Part shown: positions 53,101 through 60,800 of the stretch, piece by piece
Layout: the number at the start of each line of letters is the position of its first letter
Position numbering within the stretch: the first letter of the stretch is position 1
Assembly (NCBI GenBank): GCA_029215795.1
Contig: JARDYH010000007.1
Location: forward strand, 60,566,763 to 60,630,762
Direction of reading: 5' to 3'
DNA: 64,000 nucleotides
Source of the DNA: Anniella stebbinsi
Taxonomy: Eukaryota > Chordata > Lepidosauria > Squamata > Anniellidae
Made by a program: the position numbers and the translations under genes
Notes under the pieces: model-generated
Databases searched by the model: none
The model's input: the letters and a program-made list of their open reading frames with translations, nothing else
Told to the model about the DNA's origin: nothing

Positions 53101-54115
53101 CTTGTAGGCCAAAATATCTGGAGGGCCACAACTCCCATCAGGCCTAGTCAGCATGGCCAATGGTAAGGCATGCTGGGAGTTGTAGGCCAAATTGTCTGGA
53201 GGGCCACAGGTTGTCCACCCCTGACATCAAACAATATTTGCAGCAGCCAACTGGAGACATTTTTGATGCCCAAAGCTGAAAATCCAAAATGGCACCCGGT
53301 GCCCTCTACTCTCAGCCGTTGTGACGTGTGTGTGTCCCCTGTCCCGTCCCCGCCCTTCTGCCCATCCCTGTCCCTGTCAATGGGGCTTGCAATGAATGGA
53401 ACTCACTGGATTTCTCCCCATGGGGTCAGACTGGTCCACAACACTATTGAACTTTCCCACCAACTTCTAAATGACTTTGAAACTGTAGCTGTGATTCAAT
53501 TCACTTGTGAGCCAGCTGGACCGTTCAGGCATCGTTCTTCTTGGGGGCTGGTCCTTGAGGCTTGCCTTTCCACTGGGAGCTGAGCCAGGCCAAGGCCCAC
53601 AACTGCTCTCTTTCTCCTCCTCTCTCGCTCCCCCTCCTCCAGGGCAGCGTGGGCACCGGAGTGCAGATCCTGGCGGTGTCCGACAAGGGGATTAAGCTGC
53701 TGCGGCTGGTCAAGGGGGCCAATATGCCCGGCGAGCAGCTCCGGGTGCTGCGTGGCTACAGGTGAGGCGGTTGGGATGGGATGGGATCTCTGGGAGGTGG
53801 GAAAACAAGGACCAGGGTAGTAGGTGGGTAGGTTTTGTGAGGAGCAGAGGTGATCTGCAGCTGGCACCCTCCAACTCTCCTGTAGCCTCGTTTTTTGCAT
53901 TTTCCATGCATTCAATTTCTTTCACTCCTGCACTTTCTCTCTCTCTCTTCCCTGACTCTCTTTCTGTCTTACATTTTCTCTCTCTCTGGCAGGGTCTACA
54001 CTACAGCTTTAAAATGGTTTATAACAATAGTGACAACTGTTGGGGCCCAGGACAGACTCCACACACAGTTTTCAAACCGTTTCAAAGTGTCATATCCTTC
54101 TTGGGGTAGATCTGG

Positions 54116-54171
<56 letters not shown>

Positions 54172-54833
54172 TCTCTCACACACACTGCCTCTATTACTTC
54201 CTCCCCCCCACTCTCTCTCTTATTAGACTCACAGACCTTTGATACCTTTAAGATGGCTGCTATTACCAGGTTCAGTGGAATGAGAGACAACTTGGGAGCT
54301 GCTCTGAGGTCCTTGGAGAAAGGGCAGCATCCCAGTGTCAAATTTACCAGTGTTACCATCTTCCCTGCACCCACGTTCTTCCTCCCTGATGTCCCCCCCG
54401 TGCCCCCCATTCCCCCAGATCGCCAGTTCACCCAGTTTTCCTTTGGCCCCAGTTATGGCGATATCCTCTTTGTGACCATCCCCTCGAAGAACATGCTGGA
54501 GTTCAACCTCACCGGTGAGAAGCTCATCCTTTTCTCCCCTAAAGCCTCGCAGGTGAAGGCCTTTGTGGACTATTTCATCACCGAGCTCAAGAAGGTAAGA
54601 GCTGAGATGTTGGGGCCTGGCCATTAAGCAAGCCAAAATTGTCCATTTTAGCACTCTGTGGGCTGCTACGAGAGCGAAAGGGGCCAAATTTAGATGATGA
54701 TGATGATGACTATTATTATTATTATTATTATTATATTAGTTCTTCCCAGGACATTCTGTGGTGTGTGTGTGTGAATATGCTTTAAGGCATTGTGACAGCA
54801 TTGAAATGGAAGTGGGCTGGCAGAGAAGTAATA

Positions 54834-54872
<39 letters not shown>

Positions 54873-57800
54873 TATAACCCACCTCTCCCTTCGGATCGAG
54901 GCGGGGAACACAATGTAAAATACAAGAATCACAAACAGTTAAAAAAATTAAAAATAAGAGAAAATGCATCATTAAAACATCTTAAAATTCATCTGGATAG
55001 GCCTGCCGGTAGAGAGCAGTCTTCATGACTCTCTTAAATTCATTAAGACTGCTAATTTGTCTAATCTCCTCCGGCAGACCATTCCATAGTCTGGGAGCGA
55101 TGGAAGAGAAGGTCCTCTGGGTAACACTCGCCAGCCTAGTTCTGGCTGGCTTGAGTAAGTTCTTCCCAGAGGACCTGAGCGTGCGGGGCGGATTGTACGG
55201 GAGAAGGCGATCCCGTAGGTAGCCTGGGCCCAAACCATGTAGGGCTTTAAAGGTAATAACCAACACTTTATACTTCACCCGGAAACTGACTGGCAGCCAA
55301 TGAAGTGATTTTAAAACTGGTGTAATGTGGTCACCCCTAGATGTACCGGTGACCAACCTGGCTGCCATATTTTGAACAAATCCATCCTTTCTCCACCATC
55401 CGCCCCTTTTACATCAGCATGGCATTCTGTGAATTCGCCTGCAAGGAATTCCTGGTTGCCCGTGGCTACCAGTTGAGATGTTAAATAGAAGGTTGGAATA
55501 AATGGTCTTTTAGGCACCCAGTTATACTTCAATCTGGGCTGAATGCTTGTTTTGACCGTTGGAAGGCAGGAAATGACGTTGCATTGGGACCAGCACTTAC
55601 TTTCTCCGATCGATTGCCTGTACCAAACCGCATGTGGTTACTATACATTGACGGGTGGCAGAGTTTGGTCAGGCTTTGTAGCTCTTTCCTGCTTGGGCGT
55701 CATCCTGAAACACACAGGTACACACACACTTTGCCTTTTCCCCTTCGTAGGATTCGCGGTACATGGTTGCTATCAAAAACCATATCACCGATGACAAGAG
55801 CCTGTTGCGTTTCCATAAAGGAGACATCATTTGCCTGCGGCCTATGGAGGGCTTGGAACAAGGTGAGAGACCGGCAGGGAAATGCTGCTGCTGTTGCTTT
55901 CAAATATAAATTTTCAACAATTCGGTAACAATTGAATTGGCGGGAAGGACGTGATTGAGGTCCATGGAGAAAGGGAGGACATGATGGAAGTTCATCAAAC
56001 TGTGCATGAGACGGGGAAAGTGGATGGAACGTTTTTCCTCTGCTCCCATAATACTAGAACTCCGGGATCAGCCAAGGAAACATTATCAGGAGAGTTGGAA
56101 CAGACAAAAGAGTGGACTTTTTGACACGGTGCATAATTTATTGGATTTGCTGGCACAACTTAGCCATGATGACAATTGGCATTAAAACGGCATTAGGCAA
56201 ACCTGAGAAGGGGGAAAATGGAAAGGCTACCAATGCCTAGAGGTGTAGTGCAGAGGGAACACATGGGATGGTGGCTAGGACTGACAGCAAAGATTCCCGA
56301 GATGGTGGGTTTTGAACACAGTTCCCAATGTTTTGCTCCGTAGAGAAATGGTGCCCAGGTAGCCTGAGATGTACGGAGTTAGTGTGAAGTGTAAGCTGGT
56401 AATCATAGATGCAGCAGAGGCCAAGGCTCCCTGAGAGCAGGAGTACAGAGCCTCGAACCCAGGGACTAAATGCAGCCCACACGGGGTCTCGGTCCGAGGT
56501 CCCCCCAGAAGGCCACACCCGGTTCCTCTGACCCCATCCCTTTCCCCTGATCACCTGACATTTGGGAGCCGTCCAGCTTTTGTACCGTTTCCCCCTCCTT
56601 CTGAATGGTTCAGGTGCTTCTCCGAAAGTTTAGTTTCCTAGCAGTAAGACTTTAAGCTAAACTAGGTTGGTATGTTATTCATTTTGGCTCTGCCCCTTTG
56701 ATTTGGCCCCACCCCTTTTGCCTTTGGCCCCGCCCACCACTGGAATGCGGCCCTTGGATTCTGCACCTCTGCGTTAGGGCCCAGTCCACCCACTCCAGGG
56801 CCCAGCCAATCAGGGGGCCCACTGGACAGGGGAGCTCGTGTGCCCTCCCGTGACGCCGCTGTGGCTCTCCCAACCCCACAGACCGCTATTACGGCTGCGT
56901 GGTGCGGAAGAGAGTGATGCTTCTGGAGGACGTGAAGAAAGGCACCCTGGATTTTGGTGGGTGGCTCCTGTGTGCCGTGCCGTGCTCTGCTGTCCTGTGC
57001 GCGGCCCATCCGGCCCCGTGCTCCTCTTCCTCCTGTGTGTGGCCTGTCTTTCTCCTGAGCAATCCCAGGTCTCCTCTGAGTAGTGGAACATGGTGACTGG
57101 CAGTGGAGTGTGTGTGTGTGTGTGAATCCTCTCTGGGTTTCACTCAGAACCAGTCAGGACTCCAGTGTCAGCGGAGCAATGGATCTGCTCCAGGTTTTAC
57201 TCAGAACTCTAAAAGAGCTCTCCAAGGTGCAAAGCAGAGCACCACATTGAGAGCGGATCCGCTGCCCTGCTGATCTCAGAGCCACCAATTTCCCCTGGTC
57301 AACAGGACTGGCCAGAGACATTTACCCTAAAATCCTCCGACTCGGGGTGATGGTGGCTGGGCGCAGGGCTGAGGGAGACAGTTGAAGTGGAACGGCAGTA
57401 TAGTTCAGTGGTCGAAGCCTTGTTTTGCATGCAGAAGGGACCTGGTGCAGTGTTCCCGTTTCCTTGTTGCTCAACTCAAGTCCGACAAGCAAGGGTGTTA
57501 TTACATGACCTCCTTTGGCTTTTTGAAAGGAGGGGCAACTTCTTGGGGGGGGCTGGATGATCCCCCCCAGCCCATCATGGGCTACATGATTTCAGGGTGT
57601 GTGGTCACCCTGGAGGGTGCAGGGCCTCAGGGCAGGGGGAAGGCCTTGCCTCAGGCCATGCAAACCATATTGGCCCATGGATTGGAGTTTCCCCATCCCA
57701 GCCCTATTGGGTGCAAGGAGGCATTCTTGGCCAGTTTCCCTGCATCTCCCTTTTTCGGTCAGAGCTGGGCTGAATCCCTGCCTGCCCTCCCTAAGGTCTC

Positions 57801-60800
57801 CAGTTCAAGTCCTGCGGTGAGTTTGAAGCATGACAAAATGACTTTCCCTCTTCCGCTAATTCACAAGGGGCCTAGTTCTCCTTTGGGTCATCCTATCTTG
57901 CCCCCTGCCCCTCTGCCGTCATAGAAGGGAATCTCTGTGCAACACTACCCCATGGACTAGTAGCTTGGCCTGAGGTTAAGAGGGAGAGTGCTTGTTGCAG
58001 CTGATACAAGGAGAGAAAGGGGCGGGCGTCTTCTTGGCGGCCGCCTTTGCCATTAACTGGGATGCCTCCCTGGTGCAGGATGGAAGTTTGGCGCCATCTA
58101 CGGGAAATCGGGCTTCTTCCCTGCGGATTGCGTCCAGCCGGTGGCGGCACCGGATTTCACCCACCTGCCTGCGGAGAAGAAAGAGGAGCCAAGGGACAAG
58201 CAGGCCAAAGTGGCCGTCCCAGCCTCGGTGGCCGTGGCTGTGGCTTCGGCAGCTGTGGCACAAGAGCTGGATAAGAAGATTGAGGCAAGTGGAGCGTGGG
58301 GCACATGAATCCCCTCCTGGGCTTCAGAGTGGGCTGAGAGGGCAGAATTCAGAGGAAGGAAGGAAGGAAGGAAGGAAGGAAGGAAGGAAGGAAGGAAGGA
58401 AGGAAGGAAGGAAGAGGTGTTGGAACCTGACCGTGTCCCCCATTCACCAACCAAGGCAATCAGGCAGTGCAGACTGTTGGGAAGCCAACCCCAAGCGCTG
58501 GGTTGGCTTCCACCCTATTGCACCCCAGGGGTCACGGCCGTACGCCCCCTGTTGCTGTTCTTTCAGTTACCAAGGAAAGAACACGCTCAGAAAACCAAAG
58601 GTGTACTTACAAGGAGATTTACTGAGCAACTTTCAACCAGACAGGCGTGCCCAAAGAGTGGACCCAAACGGTGAAAGCTCCTGCGCAAAGCTGTTGACCC
58701 ATCTGGACCCCCGCTTGGGCCCAGAAGCGACAGTTATAGTGTTCTGAAGTTGGCAGAGGTGCGAGCGATACAATGACAAAGCGCGCGTTCTCACCATAGA
58801 AGACTAGGGTGAATCAGACACTAAGCTAGTATAAACAAGCATATCTTCTTGGGAATTAGCTGACTGATGGGGAAGCTTTGGCCTTGCTTCTTGACACAAC
58901 AGCCTTGCTCGTTACTAGTGCACTATAGATAAGGCACCGGGGCTTATTAAAGCATACAGGTGCCTGCTCTATATGAGATCATTGCTTACATTTGGCCGTT
59001 CTTTGCTCCATCTTCCCCAGCAATTAGCAAGAGGCTTACGCAGAAACGCAGCAAACTAGCAGGCTGTGCTGTGAGAAGCAAAGACAGCCACTACCCAGAA
59101 GCCTTTGAGCAACCATGGCTTGCTGGCTTTCATGCCTAGACACACCTTTTTGCTTTGGCGAGAACAGGTCTCCAGCAGGGATCATCAAGGTTAGGCGGAC
59201 CCACGGACAAGACTGTGGCTCTTCCTCTTCGCCATGGCATTGATCTCAGTTTTTATCAGGTCCCATGTTCAATTGTCACTCTTTCAGGGGGTTAAAATTA
59301 TTTCAAATGTCTTATTTTATTAATATTTTCTATTATGTTCTTATGATCTTGTATTGTGGCGTATCATTTTTGTGAACCGCCCAGAGAGCTTCGGCTATCG
59401 GGCGGAATAGAAACGAAATGAAATGCTAACAATAGTAATGCTAAAAATGAATAACAGCAACAAACCCGGTGCCGTAGTCTTAAGGGGCCGTGGGGAGATC
59501 CCTTGGTCTGTAGTTGGTGTTCTGTTAATTCTTTTGTGAGCCGCCCAGAGAACATGAGCCGGTTGTGGGTGACGGGAAAGGCTGGGTTGGCACATTCCCA
59601 GCGAAACCCTGAGGCAAATGCCCCGGGCCTCTCTCTTTCACCCCCAGGTGCCTCCCGCAGGCAGCGAGTACACGGAGAGCGTGGAAGGATTTCAGGGCGC
59701 CCCGGACTGCAGCCCACGAGGCGACCCTCTCACCATGCTGGAGTTTGCCAAGAAGTATTTTCGAGAAGGGCAGAGGGCAAAGATGTGAGTGCGTGCGGGC
59801 GGACGGATGAACGAACGTGGGGCCAGGCGCCCCTTAGGGCTTGGTTGCACTCAAGACAAGGAGGCCGGCGTCTTCCCTTGGTTGTGTCAGAGTTGGTTTC
59901 CTGAGGCCGCAGTCCCCTCTGTAAGAGAGCAAAGGAATTCCGGGGTGCTCCAACTACACCCATCCAAACACCTACCCGCCTCGGCGTGCCAGTTAGTTAT
60001 AACGCCCCTGGCTCTTGTTTACGGGCGCGATCGCACGCCCTGGGATGACCAAGAGGTAAGTCAAGAGCCCAGTCCCGGCCGCGGGCGGTTGACTTTCTTG
60101 CAGCGTGATCGGCAGCCTCTGATTCACGGGATCGCTCTCCTCGAGAAGATATAAATGAGGCTGAATCGAGATGAGCCGGGGGTTACTGATTGTCAGAATA
60201 GGAAGGTACAGATTTCTGGGTTTTGTGGATTCTCAGGCATCTTTCCTTCCATCATCCCCTCATTGATGGAATGGGATTTTTTAAACCAGAATTTCGTTCT
60301 ACTTGTGCTAATTCGCATTTGTGCAAATCTGCACTAGTGCTCATGCGCTCTTGCACTAACCTGCATTAATGCTAAGGCACCTTTCCACAAGTCCACATTG
60401 GCACAAATCCTCCCCAAAAATGCAAAACTGGTCCGCATGTCTGCAGAATCTGCATGATTCACAAAAGCCGGCCTGTTGTACAACCCGCAGGTTGGATTCA
60501 GGGAACCCCAAACTCCTGTGATTCCCCTTGTGAGAACAGACACGTAGTTTGCAGCACTGGGATGGGAGGAGGGAGCAGGCAAGGCTGACCCTGCTGAACA
60601 GGCTCCAGAGGCAGCTGCTGGAGAAGGTAACATTTCAGAGCGGCCTCCCCCAACCTGGCGCCCATAACCATGCTAGTTATGATGGGGGATGATGGGAGTT
60701 TAGCTCGACACATCTGCTCCACGGGAACCAGCCTCAAGCAGGACATCCCAGGCGTGAGCAGACTCCTGGGTGTTGGGGAGAGACACAGAGCCAGAGGCGA

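Noticed and set aside
54040..54452. Open frame running into the exon at 54453
   Set aside because: Contains CT/CA microsatellite coding; human protein joins directly at 54453, and the plausible upstream acceptor at 54226 breaks the frame.
54982..55368. 128-codon minus-strand frame
   Set aside because: Not a host gene; it is the end of an L2 reverse transcriptase.
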